Notes under the pieces: generated by a model
The model's input: only the letters and a program-made list of their open reading frames with translations
The model's database searches: none
Told to the model about the DNA's origin: nothing
Source of the DNA: Hyphomonas sp.
Lineage (GTDB): Bacteria; Pseudomonadota; Alphaproteobacteria; Caulobacterales; Hyphomonadaceae
Assembly (NCBI RefSeq): GCF_017792385.1
Contig: NZ_CP051230.1
Span: 372,001 to 436,000, forward strand
Direction: 5' to 3'
DNA: 64,000 nt
Part shown: positions 19,048 to 27,257 of the stretch, one piece after another
Numbering within the stretch: position 1 is the stretch's first letter
Layout: each line of letters starts with the position of its first letter
Made by a program: the position numbers and the translations under genes

Positions 19048-20541
19048 ATGCTGAAGAAAATCCTGTTGGGGCTCGTCGCGCTGGTCGTGATTCTGCTGGC
19101 GGTCATCCTGTTCCGCACATTCACCTATGGCGGTACAGCCACCGGCGAACGGGTGGAGCTGCCTGCCGCACCGGAGGTTTCCGCCGACAGGGCGGCCAAT
19201 CATCTGGCAGAGGCCATTCGCTTTCGCACGATTACGGTCGCCACGGGCGACCCCCGCCCCGGACAGGAAGGCCCGTGGCTGGACCTGCACAACTGGCTGG
19301 AAACCACCTACCCCGCCGCCCACAGCGCGATGAACCGGGAACTCGTGCCCGGCACGCTGACCCTGCTCTACACATGGCAGGGCTCCGACGCGTCCCTCGA
19401 TCCGCTCTTGCTGATGGCGCACCAGGATGTCGTGCCCGTGAACATCGGCACGGAAGATGACTGGACCGGCGCACCCTTTGCCGGGGACATCGTGGACGGC
19501 TATGTCTATGGACGCGGCGCCCTTGATGACAAGGGCAGCCTGGTCGCCCTGATGGAAGCGGCAGACGCACTCGCCGCCAGCGGCTTCCAGCCGAAGCGCA
19601 CCGTCTATTTCATGTTCGGTCATGATGAAGAGATTTCCGGCTCCGGCGCAGAGGCCGGAATCGCCTTGCTGAAATCCCGTAACATCTCCCCCGTCATGGC
19701 GCTGGACGAGGGCTTTGCGATCATCGATCCGTCCCCGCTGACCGGCAAGCCCATGGCCTATATCGGCGTGTCGGAAAAGGGCTATGTCACCCTCACCCTG
19801 ACAGCATTGGCCGAAGGCGGGCACTCTTCCACACCGCCGCGTGACTCTGCGGCGGTGCGCCTGTCGCGCGCCATCGTTGCCCTGGATGAGAACCAGATGC
19901 CGGCGGATTTCTCGAAACCTCCGGTCTCGGACCTGTTCCGCGTTTCCGCACCGGACCTGCCCTTCATCCAGAAAATGGCCTTCGCAAATCTCTGGCTGTT
20001 CAAGGGCCAGGTCGATTCCGCCATGGCAGACATCCCGGCGGGCAATGCCATGGTCCGTACCACGACCGCGCCGACCATGCTGGTCGGATCGGCAAAGGAA
20101 AATGTGCTGGCCCAGCGCGCAATGGCGACCGTGAACTTCCGGGTCCACCCGAACAATACGGTCGAAGACGTGGTCAATCATGTGAAGGCGGTGACGTCCG
20201 GCATCAAGGGCATTGAGGTCACCGTGGCCGAAGGCGGCATCAGCGGAAGCGAAGCCTCGCCGGTCTCGCCTACCGACAACAAGGCCTATGCCGTGCTGGC
20301 CAGCGTTGCAGAGGCCGCCGGTGGCGGCGCCCCGGTCGCTCCGGGCCTCGTCCTCGGCGCAACCGATGCCCGCTATGCCAGCGCAATCACCGACAGCGTC
20401 TACCGCTTCGCCCCGTCCGTACTCAGCCCCACCGACCTGACCGGCTTTCACGGCACGAATGAGCGGCTCGCTGTCGAAAACATGAAGCGTCTGTCCGAAG
20501 GCTATGCGCAGATCATTCTCGCAATGGATGACGGGGACTGA
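19048..20541 (+). CDS. Membrane-anchored M20 family metallopeptidase
   Basis: A 497-residue dizinc M20 peptidase of the PM20D1/carboxypeptidase S type. After a single N-terminal hydrophobic helix (about 4-24), motifs appear in order: LLMAHQDVVPV (first zinc His and catalytic Asp), WTGAPFAGDIVDGYVYGRGALDDKG (bridging Asp) and FGHDEEISG (general-base Glu-Glu). A dimerisation lid follows and a final GFHGTNERL contributes the last His ligand. The start has GGAGG 11 bases upstream; an open stretch before it overlaps the divergent transporter gene and was not used. Likely periplasmic, acting on N-acyl amino acids or dipeptides (inference). Confidence 0.9.
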   Translation: MLKKILLGLVALVVILLAVILFRTFTYGGTATGERVELPAAPEVSADRAANHLAEAIRFRTITVATGDPRPGQEGPWLDLHNWLETTYPAAHSAMNRELVPGTLTLLYTWQGSDASLDPLLLMAHQDVVPVNIGTEDDWTGAPFAGDIVDGYVYGRGALDDKGSLVALMEAADALAASGFQPKRTVYFMFGHDEEISGSGAEAGIALLKSRNISPVMALDEGFAIIDPSPLTGKPMAYIGVSEKGYVTLTLTALAEGGHSSTPPRDSAAVRLSRAIVALDENQMPADFSKPPVSDLFRVSAPDLPFIQKMAFANLWLFKGQVDSAMADIPAGNAMVRTTTAPTMLVGSAKENVLAQRAMATVNFRVHPNNTVEDVVNHVKAVTSGIKGIEVTVAEGGISGSEASPVSPTDNKAYAVLASVAEAAGGGAPVAPGLVLGATDARYASAITDSVYRFAPSVLSPTDLTGFHGTNERLAVENMKRLSEGYAQIILAMDDGD

Positions 20542-20545
20542 AAAC

Positions 20546-20590
20546 GTTTGATGCCTCCTGCCCCAGGCTGTCCCGCAGGAGGCATCAAAC
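20546..20590. terminator. Bidirectional hairpin between convergent genes
   Basis: A perfect 16-bp inverted repeat (GTTTGATGCCTCCTGC and its complement) with a 13-base centre sits between the convergent M20 and DUF2236 genes. It has no T-run on the plus side, so it may act as a stabilising or weak bidirectional terminator hairpin. Confidence 0.6.
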
Positions 20591-20604
20591 TCCCCTCCCT
20601 ACCG

Positions 20605-21927
20605 TCACGCAGCCACGGGTACTGCCGGACGGTAAGCTTCAGCATCTGATGTAAATTCTGCGTGCCCGTAGCGCTTCAGCAGCCGCCGGATGCGCGCCGT
20701 CAGGCGACGGTCCGCAACCTTGCACAATCCGGGTACGGACAGCGCAAACCGGTACAGCGCCATCTTTGCCGCAATATAGGGAAACAGCACCGCCGCAACG
20801 GCATACTCGGTCGGCCCCACAGGCACACCAATCCGCCGCGCGCGCTCCGCATCGCCATTCAGGAAGTGCTTCACCAGGACCAGCCGGGCCAGCCGCTTTT
20901 CCAGTGCATTGAAGATGCGATGCCCCGGCTTCCGGTCCGGCGGCAAATAGGCCTCAAGCGTTGCCCGGACCAGCGTGCCGCAGGTCTCGTCGTCAAACCC
21001 TTCGCGAATGGACGCGCCGCGTGCATTCATGATGTCGACAATGCCTTGCGGCGTGTCCATCAGCAAATCCTCGGGCAGACCCAGCAGGTAGCAGCGATAG
21101 CGGCTGAACTCGACCCGGGCCCGTTCCTCCTCGGTGAACTCCGTCCGTCCTTCATCCAGCATCTGATAGGCCAGCAGGAACACGTCGATCAGGCCCGCCG
21201 GCATCTGGTCCACCTGCGGCACTGGAATACCGTAGACAGACTTGTCCCAGCTTTTCATGCGGCGCAGGATGTTGAACCGGACCATGGAATGCATCAGGCG
21301 CACCATGGCCGCCGCCTTGAATCCCTCCCCGCGCGGTTCCAGCGCGCCGGGCAGAGTGGTGACGGTGAAGAAGGTGGCCGTCTCGTTGACCCGGCGCGAG
21401 GCGGTCGAATGGCCCAGCGTGCCGGTCATCGCCATGGGCAGGGCCGTATACTTGTTCAGGAAGGTGGCCAGGAATGCGCCCCGGATCATCCAGGGCGATG
21501 TCACGGCCATCGGCAAACGGTTCAGGCGGGCGCCTTCACGCACCAGATCCATGTCCAGCCAGTCCGGCTTGGTCTCCATTTCCCTGATCAGCGCGACCAG
21601 TTCCTTCGGCGCATCCGGCACGGCCTCGATGCCGTGGTCACATGCCGTCGTCAGCATGTCGACCAGACGCTTGAAGCCATACTCCCCCATCAGGGCTGCA
21701 TAGGCATCCGCCGTGATGTCGCCCAGCATCGTGTAGGCTTTTACCCGCTCGACCATGTCGGCTGGCGGAGGCGGCAGGTGCCGCAGCGATTTCGGCAGCG
21801 AACTCTCCTCCACGCGTTCGGTATAGCGTTCGGGTGTTGCAGAAAAATCCACATCCCCATACATGACCGGGAGGGCCGATTTCTGAAGCGCGATGCGCTC
21901 ATGGACCTGCGCGATCGATGGGGCCAT
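20605..21927 (-). CDS. Oxygenase MpaB / latex-clearing-like family protein (DUF2236)
   Basis: A 440-residue, mostly helical protein of the DUF2236 family, which includes heme-b oxygenases such as latex-clearing protein Lcp and fungal MpaB. The core has ALPMAMTGTLGHSTASRRVNETATFF and the VRLMHSMVRFNIL helix, whose H-x-x-x-R spacing is the family hallmark around the heme. The ATG chosen has AGGAGA seven bases upstream; an in-frame TTG lies one codon earlier. A TetR gene diverges from it over about 114 bases containing an inverted repeat, so repression by that TetR is likely. Confidence 0.85.
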   Translation of the reverse strand: MAPSIAQVHERIALQKSALPVMYGDVDFSATPERYTERVEESSLPKSLRHLPPPPADMVERVKAYTMLGDITADAYAALMGEYGFKRLVDMLTTACDHGIEAVPDAPKELVALIREMETKPDWLDMDLVREGARLNRLPMAVTSPWMIRGAFLATFLNKYTALPMAMTGTLGHSTASRRVNETATFFTVTTLPGALEPRGEGFKAAAMVRLMHSMVRFNILRRMKSWDKSVYGIPVPQVDQMPAGLIDVFLLAYQMLDEGRTEFTEEERARVEFSRYRCYLLGLPEDLLMDTPQGIVDIMNARGASIREGFDDETCGTLVRATLEAYLPPDRKPGHRIFNALEKRLARLVLVKHFLNGDAERARRIGVPVGPTEYAVAAVLFPYIAAKMALYRFALSVPGLCKVADRRLTARIRRLLKRYGHAEFTSDAEAYRPAVPVAA

Positions 21928-21986
21928 CAAGACGTCTCCTGTCGTGGTACTTGCAGTTTCCGCTCCATAATGTAAGCAATCCTCAG

Positions 21987-22012
21987 ATATTCCACTCGCA
22001 TCCGTGGAAGAT
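21987..22012. promoter_or_regulatory. Candidate TetR operator
   Basis: ATATTCCAC and GTGGAAGAT form an inverted repeat with 9-base arms (one mismatch) and an 8-base spacer, centred between the divergent DUF2236 and TetR genes. Size and position suit a TetR dimer site. Confidence 0.5.
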
Positions 22013-22041
22013 CCGGTTTTGCCTCAAGATGGACTCCGCAA

Positions 22042-22653
22042 GTGACTGATAAGAAAAGAAGAAAACCCCGCCAGGCGCGTGCGCAGGCCACTGTGGAGGC
22101 CATTCTGGAGGCGACGTTTCAGCTTTTGGAGGCGGACGGCCTCACAAACCTGACCACCAATCACATCGCCGAGCGGGCCGGGGTCAGCATCGGAACCCTG
22201 TACCAGTATTTCTCGGACCGCGACGCCATCCTCCTCGCGCTGAGCCAGCGCCAGAGTGACAGCGTCCGAAAGAAAATCACGGAACTCGTGCTCGAGAATC
22301 CCGAGACATCCGGCGTGCGGGCAATCATTCGCGCCTTGATGAACGGCCCCACCGGCTCCCACCAGACGCGCCTCATCCTGTCGGACGTCCTGTTCCGCTC
22401 CGGTGGCAGCGACGTGATGAGCCGCCAGCATTTTGCCTTCCTCGAATCGATCAGTGGACGCCTGAGTTTCGACTTCCCGCATGGGCGCGAGGCCGCCTTC
22501 ATCCTGACGCATGCCGTGGTGCAATTGCTCCGCGCGGCGGCTGCCGAACCGGAACTGGAACTGGACCCCGCCGTGCTGGAAGACGAACTGGTCCATCTCC
22601 TGGAAAGCTATATCGAGAATCTCACTCGGCGCGTCGGCGAGCCGGCCGCCTAG
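22042..22653 (+). CDS. TetR family transcriptional regulator
   Basis: A 203-residue TetR repressor starting at GTG. The N-terminal helix-turn-helix covers about 15-60: ATVEAILEATFQLLEADGLTN, then IAERAGVSIGTLYQYFSDRDAIL, the usual recognition helix. The C-terminal half would bind an inducer and dimerise. It diverges from the DUF2236 gene and overlaps the uvrC stop by four bases at its own end. Likely targets are its own gene and the oxygenase. Confidence 0.92.
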   Translation: MTDKKRRKPRQARAQATVEAILEATFQLLEADGLTNLTTNHIAERAGVSIGTLYQYFSDRDAILLALSQRQSDSVRKKITELVLENPETSGVRAIIRALMNGPTGSHQTRLILSDVLFRSGGSDVMSRQHFAFLESISGRLSFDFPHGREAAFILTHAVVQLLRAAAAEPELELDPAVLEDELVHLLESYIENLTRRVGEPAA

Positions 22654-24524
22654 CCGCTGTTGAAATGACCCCAGATGCGCTCGGCCAGCGCCTCGTTGAC
22701 GCCGTCGACATCCATCAGGTCGGCCACCTTGGCCCGCGAGACGCCCTTGGCCGATCCGAAATGGTGCAGCAGCGCCTTCTTGCGCGCGGGGCCGACGCCC
22801 TCGATCTCGTCCAGCGGGGAGGATTTGATCGCGGCGGACCGCTTGGCCCGGTGCGCCCCGATGGCCCAGCGGTGGGCCTCGTCGCGCAACCGCTGCAGGT
22901 AATACAGCACCGGCGCCGTTTCCGGCAACTTGAACGGCGCCCGGCCCGGACGGAAGAATTGCTCGCGCCCGGCATTGCGGTCCACGCCCTTGGCGATGGA
23001 GACCAGATTGACATCGTCCGGGGTCACACCAATTTCCCCCAGCGCATCGATCACGGCGTTCAACTGGCCCAGCCCGCCATCGATCAGGACAAGGTCCGGC
23101 CAGTTCGCGCCATTGCCCTCTTCGCGTTCCTTCAGGGCGCGGGCAAACCGGCGGCGCATCACTTCGCGCATCATGCCGTAATCATCGCCCGGCTCGATGG
23201 CCGTGTCCTTGATGTTGAACTTGCGATAGGCGTTCTTCATGAAGCCTTCCGGCCCGGCCACCACCATGCCGCCCACAGCATTCGTGCCCTGGATGTGGGA
23301 ATTGTCGTAGATCTCGATCCGCTCCGGCGGCGCGTCCAGTTCGAACACTTTCGCCACTTCCGCCAGCAGGCGCGCCTGGCTCGCCGTCTCGGCCAGCTTG
23401 CGCGACAGGGCCTCGCTGGCATTGCGCGCCGCCTGGGCCACCAGATCCTTCTTGCCGCCGCGCTCGGGCCGGCGCACTTCCACCTTGCGTCCCGCCTTCA
23501 GTTCCAGCGCGTCCGAAATCAGCTCCGCCTGGTCCGGCATGCGGTTCACCAGGATCAGTTTCGGCGGCGGCCGCTTGTCGTAGAACTGCACCAGGAAGGC
23601 CGCCAGCACCTCCTCCGGCGTCTGCTCGCGTTCATGCCGCGGATAATGGGCCGTCGCGCCCCAATTCTGTCCGGCCCGGATGAAGAAGACCTGCACACAG
23701 GAGACGCCGCCATCCATTTCGATGGCGAACACGTCCGCTTCCTCGATATCGTCCGGGTTCACATCCTGGCTGGCACGGACATGCGCCAGCGCCCGGATCC
23801 GGTCGCGCAACCGGGCCGCCCGTTCAAACTCCATGTCCTCGGCAGCCGCTTCCATCTCGGCCGCCAGCCGCTTTTGCAGGTCGGCCCCCTTCCCGCGCAG
23901 GAAGTCCGCCGCCTGATCGGCCAGCGCCTGATAGTCCTCGGTCGGGATCAGGCCGACACAGGGCGCCGCACAGCGCTTGATCTGGTGCAGCATGCACGGC
24001 CGGGTCCGCACGCTGTAGACACTGTCCTCGCAGGTACGCAGCAGGAAGGCCTTCTGCAGCGTGTCGAGCGTCCGCATCACGGAGCCGGCGCTGGCAAACG
24101 GGCCGAAATAATCCCCCTGATCCATCTTCGAGCCGCGATACTTCTTGATCTGCGGCGCCTCATGGTCACGGCGGATGAGAATGTAGGGAAAGGATTTGTC
24201 ATCGCGCAGCAGCACGTTGAAGCGCGGCTTCAGGCTCTTGATCAGGCTCGCTTCCAGCAACAGCGCCTCGGTCTCGGTCTCCGTGACGACGAACTCCATC
24301 CGCCGCGTCATGGAGATCATGCGGGCGATCCGCTGGGTATGCCCGCCCAGCCGCGCATAATTCGACACCCGCGCCTTGAGGTCCCGCGCCTTGCCCACAT
24401 ACAGCACATCGTCATGTTCGCCGAACATGCGATACACGCCCGGCTTCGCCGGCAGGCGTTTGAGATTGTCCTTGATGACGTCGATGCCCCTCAGGGGAGC
24501 TGCGCCGGAATCAGTCGGGGTCAT
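22650..24524 (-). CDS. uvrC: Excinuclease ABC subunit C
   Basis: UvrC makes both incisions in nucleotide excision repair. At 624 residues it is the normal length. In order: an N-terminal GIY-YIG nuclease (PGVYRMFGEHDDVLYVGKA), a UVR domain that binds UvrB (about 210-245), a Cys-rich region (CAAPCVG), the RNase H-like endonuclease domain with IEIYDNSHIQGTNAVGGMV and LVLIDGGLGQLN, and C-terminal helix-hairpin-helix pairs (LDEIEGVGPARKKALLHHFG). A small membrane protein gene precedes it in the same direction. Confidence 0.97.
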   Translation of the reverse strand: MTPTDSGAAPLRGIDVIKDNLKRLPAKPGVYRMFGEHDDVLYVGKARDLKARVSNYARLGGHTQRIARMISMTRRMEFVVTETETEALLLEASLIKSLKPRFNVLLRDDKSFPYILIRRDHEAPQIKKYRGSKMDQGDYFGPFASAGSVMRTLDTLQKAFLLRTCEDSVYSVRTRPCMLHQIKRCAAPCVGLIPTEDYQALADQAADFLRGKGADLQKRLAAEMEAAAEDMEFERAARLRDRIRALAHVRASQDVNPDDIEEADVFAIEMDGGVSCVQVFFIRAGQNWGATAHYPRHEREQTPEEVLAAFLVQFYDKRPPPKLILVNRMPDQAELISDALELKAGRKVEVRRPERGGKKDLVAQAARNASEALSRKLAETASQARLLAEVAKVFELDAPPERIEIYDNSHIQGTNAVGGMVVAGPEGFMKNAYRKFNIKDTAIEPGDDYGMMREVMRRRFARALKEREEGNGANWPDLVLIDGGLGQLNAVIDALGEIGVTPDDVNLVSIAKGVDRNAGREQFFRPGRAPFKLPETAPVLYYLQRLRDEAHRWAIGAHRAKRSAAIKSSPLDEIEGVGPARKKALLHHFGSAKGVSRAKVADLMDVDGVNEALAERIWGHFNSG

Positions 24525-24563
24525 GCCTCAACAGATAGTCCGGCTTGGCGCCGGATGCGAGCC

Positions 24564-24875
24564 TCAGAAGAAGTTCAGCACATGCTGCATGTCATAGCGC
24601 GAGTCGAGCATCCAGCCGGCGCCGAAGCTGAACACCATGACCAGCAGGATCGACGAGACAAAGGACCGGCCCGGAGTCGGATCGCTCGCGCGCCGCCGCG
24701 CCCGCATCAGAATGAGCATCAGCAGCAACAGGATGAACACAACCATGAAGAACAGCTTCTCGGTATCATCCAGGCGTTGCACCCAGATGGAGAAGTCTCT
24801 CCAGGCGTCATTGGCCACTTCCGTCAGCTTTTCAAGCACCGCATTGAGCAGGCCCGTATCGGTTGAAATATTCAT
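24564..24875 (-). CDS. Small two-TM membrane protein, function unknown
   Basis: A 103-residue protein with two hydrophobic segments (about 43-58 and 74-90) separated by an Arg-rich loop (MRARRRASDPTPGR), and an amphipathic N-terminal region. It lies about 40 bases upstream of uvrC on the same strand, so it is probably co-transcribed with it. I do not recognise a family. An alternative ATG is three codons upstream. Confidence 0.6.
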   Translation of the reverse strand: MNISTDTGLLNAVLEKLTEVANDAWRDFSIWVQRLDDTEKLFFMVVFILLLLMLILMRARRRASDPTPGRSFVSSILLVMVFSFGAGWMLDSRYDMQHVLNFF

Positions 24876-25120
24876 GGCTCCCACGCTCTTCCCGTCCTGG
24901 GAAAGCTTCCAATCAGGTTTCTTGATGGCCTGAGTGTCTCACAAACTCCTAAAACCTTGGCCCCCGTCCGTCTTTGAGTTTGCCGGTCATGATTAATGCG
25001 CTGGAAAGGTTTTCCCATGCCCGGCGCGCTTTTCCGCCGGCCCGGTCTTGCCGGGTCGCGGCGGCGGGACTAATCGGAACGCCAGCGCCGCGCGCGCAGG
25101 CCACTTCACGGGAATTCCTC

Positions 25121-26332
25121 ATGTCTGACACCCTTCGCCTCTCCGATGCCCTGGACCGGGTCAAGCCGTCCGCCACCATCGCCGTCACCACCAAGGCCAA
25201 TGAATTGAAACGGGCCGGCCATGACGTGATCGGCCTCGGCGCGGGCGAGCCGGATTTCGACACGCCGGACAATATCAAGGAAGCCGCGATCCAGGCGATC
25301 CGCGACGGCAAGACCAAATACACGCCGGCCGACGGCATTCCGGAACTGAAGGAAGCGATCTGCGCCAAGTTCCTGCGTGAAAACGAGCTGACCTACACAC
25401 CCGGCCAGATCCATATCGCGCCGGGCGGCAAGCCGGTCATCTACAATGCCTTCGTCGCAACGCTGAATCCCGGCGATGAAGTCATCATCCCGGCCCCCTA
25501 CTGGGTGTCCTATCCCGACATGGCGCTGATGGCGGGCGGCACGCCCGTGCCGGTCGCCTGCGGGCCGAACGCCAATTACAAGCTGACGCCCGAAGCGCTG
25601 GAAGCGGCGATCACGCCGAACACCAAATGGCTGCTGCTGAACTCGCCGTCCAACCCGACCGGCGCAGCCTATACAAGGGAAGAACTGCGCGGCCTGGCCG
25701 ATGTCCTGCTGCGCCACCCACATGTCTGGACCCTGACCGACGACATGTATGAGCATCTCGTCTATGACGATTTCGATTACTTCACCATCGCCCAGGTCGA
25801 GCCGAAACTTTACGACCGCACCCTCACCGTGAATGGCGTGTCCAAGGCCTATGCCATGACCGGCTGGCGCATCGGCTATGCCGGTGGCCCGGAAAAACTG
25901 ATCACTGCCATGCGCAAGGTGATCAGCCAGACCACCTCCAATCCCTGTTCGATCAGCCAGTGGGCCGCCGTCGAGGCGCTGAACGGCCCGCAGGATTTCC
26001 TGCCCGAACGCCGCGCCGTCTATCAGAAGCGGCGCGACATGGTGGTCGCCGGTCTCAATGCTGCCGAAGGCCTGACCTGTGCGACGCCGGAAGGCGCCTT
26101 CTATGTCTACCCGTCCTGCGCGGGCGTGATCGGCAAGACCAGCCCGTCCGGCAAACGCATCGACAGCGACAAGGATTTCGCCGCAGAATTGCTCGAACAG
26201 GAAAAGGTCGCCATCGTCTTCGGTGAGGCGTTCGGCCTGTCACCGGCCTTCCGCGTGTCCTATGCCACCTCCACCGAGGCGCTGCAGGAAGCCCTCACCC
26301 GGATCCAGCGCTTCTGCGCAAATCTGACATAG
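25121..26332 (+). CDS. PLP-dependent aminotransferase, aspartate aminotransferase type (class I)
   Basis: A 403-residue fold-type I aminotransferase of the bacterial aspartate/prephenate aminotransferase (AatA/AspC-Ib) group. It shows LGAGEPDFDTPDNIKEAA near the N-terminus, the NSPSNPTGAAY loop that holds PLP, DDMYEHLVYDDF, and the Schiff-base Lys242 in VNGVSKAYAMTGWRIGY. The last catalytic Arg is in FRVSYATS. It would interconvert aspartate and oxaloacetate and possibly prephenate and arogenate. The start at MSDTLRLSDALDRV matches the family; an open stretch upstream is not conserved-looking. Confidence 0.93.
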   Translation: MSDTLRLSDALDRVKPSATIAVTTKANELKRAGHDVIGLGAGEPDFDTPDNIKEAAIQAIRDGKTKYTPADGIPELKEAICAKFLRENELTYTPGQIHIAPGGKPVIYNAFVATLNPGDEVIIPAPYWVSYPDMALMAGGTPVPVACGPNANYKLTPEALEAAITPNTKWLLLNSPSNPTGAAYTREELRGLADVLLRHPHVWTLTDDMYEHLVYDDFDYFTIAQVEPKLYDRTLTVNGVSKAYAMTGWRIGYAGGPEKLITAMRKVISQTTSNPCSISQWAAVEALNGPQDFLPERRAVYQKRRDMVVAGLNAAEGLTCATPEGAFYVYPSCAGVIGKTSPSGKRIDSDKDFAAELLEQEKVAIVFGEAFGLSPAFRVSYATSTEALQEALTRIQRFCANLT

Positions 26333-26437
26333 GCGCGTGACATAGGGAATTTCTATATCGGGTGTTCCACGTATTGATTTGAATGGAACTTTTCCCGTTC
26401 TTACGTGCTGCACAAGAGAGAAAAATGGAGATCCCTC

Positions 26438-26902
26438 ATGCCTGTTGATATCGGTCTGAACGACGACGCCCGCAACACGTCTGCAGACGCCCTGCGCGTC
26501 CTGCTGGCGGAGACCTATGCGCTGTATTCCAAGACGCACGGCTACCACTGGAACGTGACCGGGCCGCGCTTCAACGCCCTGCACACCATGTTCGAGACCC
26601 AGTACAATGAATTGTGGCTGGCCCTCGACGAGATCGCCGAACGCATCCGCGCGCTGGGCCATTTTGCCCCCTCCTCTGCCGGAGAAATGGTCGATCGCGC
26701 CACGATCAAGCCGGACAATGGCATCCCGGATGCCGACACGATGGTGGAGAATCTGGTCAAGGGTCACGAGGCTGTCAGCCGCGCCGCCAAGGCCGGGCTG
26801 AAGATTGCCGAGGACAATGGCGATGCGGTCACCGCTGACCTGATGACCCAGCGCGCCGCCATTGCAGAGAAAACCGCCTGGATGCTGCGCGCCAATCTCT
26901 AG
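26438..26902 (+). CDS. dps: Dps family ferritin-like DNA-protection protein
   Basis: A 154-residue Dps mini-ferritin: a dodecamer that stores iron and protects DNA from peroxide. The inter-subunit ferroxidase residues are all present: His in GYHWNVTGPRF, His in NALHTMF, and Asp and Glu in ALDEIAERIRALG. There is no long Lys-rich N-terminal tail, so tight DNA binding is doubtful. GGAG lies seven bases before the ATG. Upstream, GTTCCA and TGGAAC (26364-26369 and 26384-26389) form an inverted repeat that could be a regulator site. Confidence 0.93.
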   Translation: MPVDIGLNDDARNTSADALRVLLAETYALYSKTHGYHWNVTGPRFNALHTMFETQYNELWLALDEIAERIRALGHFAPSSAGEMVDRATIKPDNGIPDADTMVENLVKGHEAVSRAAKAGLKIAEDNGDAVTADLMTQRAAIAEKTAWMLRANL

Positions 26903-26914
26903 GGCCGCTCACCG

Positions 26915-26945
26915 GAAACGGCCGGTCTGGCCGTTTCTGTATATT
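26915..26945 (+). terminator. Likely terminator after dps
   Basis: GAAACGGCC and GGCCGTTTC form a 9-bp stem with a 5-base loop, 12 bases after the dps stop, followed by TGTATATT. The T-run is poor, so efficiency is uncertain. Confidence 0.55.
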
Positions 26946-27053
26946 GCACTGCACAACACTTGCCGTGTCACCCCCGCTTGACGGCTGCGGGGTGGCGCGG
27001 CAATCTTTCTTTTCGGTAAGAAAACGGGCTGGCAAACGCCCGCGCCGAAAGCC

Positions 27054-27090
27054 AAAAAAAAGGCCCGGCAGCGAATTAACGCGCCGGGCT
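27054..27090 (-). terminator. Intrinsic terminator of the candidate sRNA (leftward)
   Basis: On the minus strand GCCCGGC and GCCGGGC form a 7-bp stem (8 with a G-U pair) around a loop of about 12 bases, followed by eight consecutive T. This is the strongest terminator signature in the window and would also stop readthrough from the LysR gene. Confidence 0.88.
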
Positions 27091-27205
27091 TGTAAGTAGC
27101 GGGCCCCGTAGGGGGGAGGAAACGCCCAATCGGAGGAAGGATTGGGTTTAATGCCCGAGGCCCTTGGCATGCGTGGTAGATAGCCTCTCCCAGCCCGATT
27201 ACAAG
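27054..27205 (-). ncRNA. Candidate small RNA with anti-Shine-Dalgarno loops and its own terminator
   Basis: Read leftward this stretch has the form of a free-standing structured RNA, about 150 nt. A closing helix pairs CTTGTAA at the 5' end (27199-27205) with TTACAAG (27089-27095), and CGGGC with GCCCG just inside. A hairpin at 27125-27146 has a perfect 7-bp stem (CCCAATC/GATTGGG) and an 8-nt loop CUUCCUCC that is complementary to ribosome-binding sites. A second CCUCC-rich single-stranded run lies at 27111-27120. It ends in a GC-rich hairpin and eight U. No good ORF uses it. Alphaproteobacteria are known to have sRNAs with CCUCC loops; family identity is not established here. The 5' end and promoter are not defined. 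Confidence 0.6.
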
Positions 27206-27223
27206 CAACGAGACAGCAAAGCT

Positions 27224-27243
27224 TTCATGCATATATGCATGAA
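27224..27243. promoter_or_regulatory. Perfect 20-bp palindrome between the LysR gene and the candidate sRNA
   Basis: TTCATGCATATATGCATGAA is self-complementary over all 20 bases. It lies 15 bases after the LysR stop and 18 bases before the sRNA closing stem. It could be an operator for the sRNA promoter or an RNA hairpin and processing site. Confidence 0.5.
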
Positions 27244-27257
27244 TGTCACATTTTCGA

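Noticed and set aside
18925..20451. A 508-codon minus-strand open frame opposite the M20 peptidase
   Set aside because: The plus strand carries every M20 motif; the minus frame is a compositional shadow.
22665..24866. A 733-codon plus-strand open frame opposite uvrC
   Set aside because: It is antisense to an intact uvrC, its composition (His, Arg, Gln, Ala) is that of a GC-rich shadow frame, and no domain is visible.
26364..26389. A peroxide-regulator site upstream of dps
   Set aside because: GTTCCA-N14-TGGAAC is a clear inverted repeat but does not match a specific regulator consensus I know, so it is noted only under dps.
27054..27205. Identity as 6S RNA, SRP RNA or tmRNA
   Set aside because: The SRP tetraloop motif and tmRNA tRNA-like ends are absent, and the conserved zapA neighbourhood of 6S is not here.
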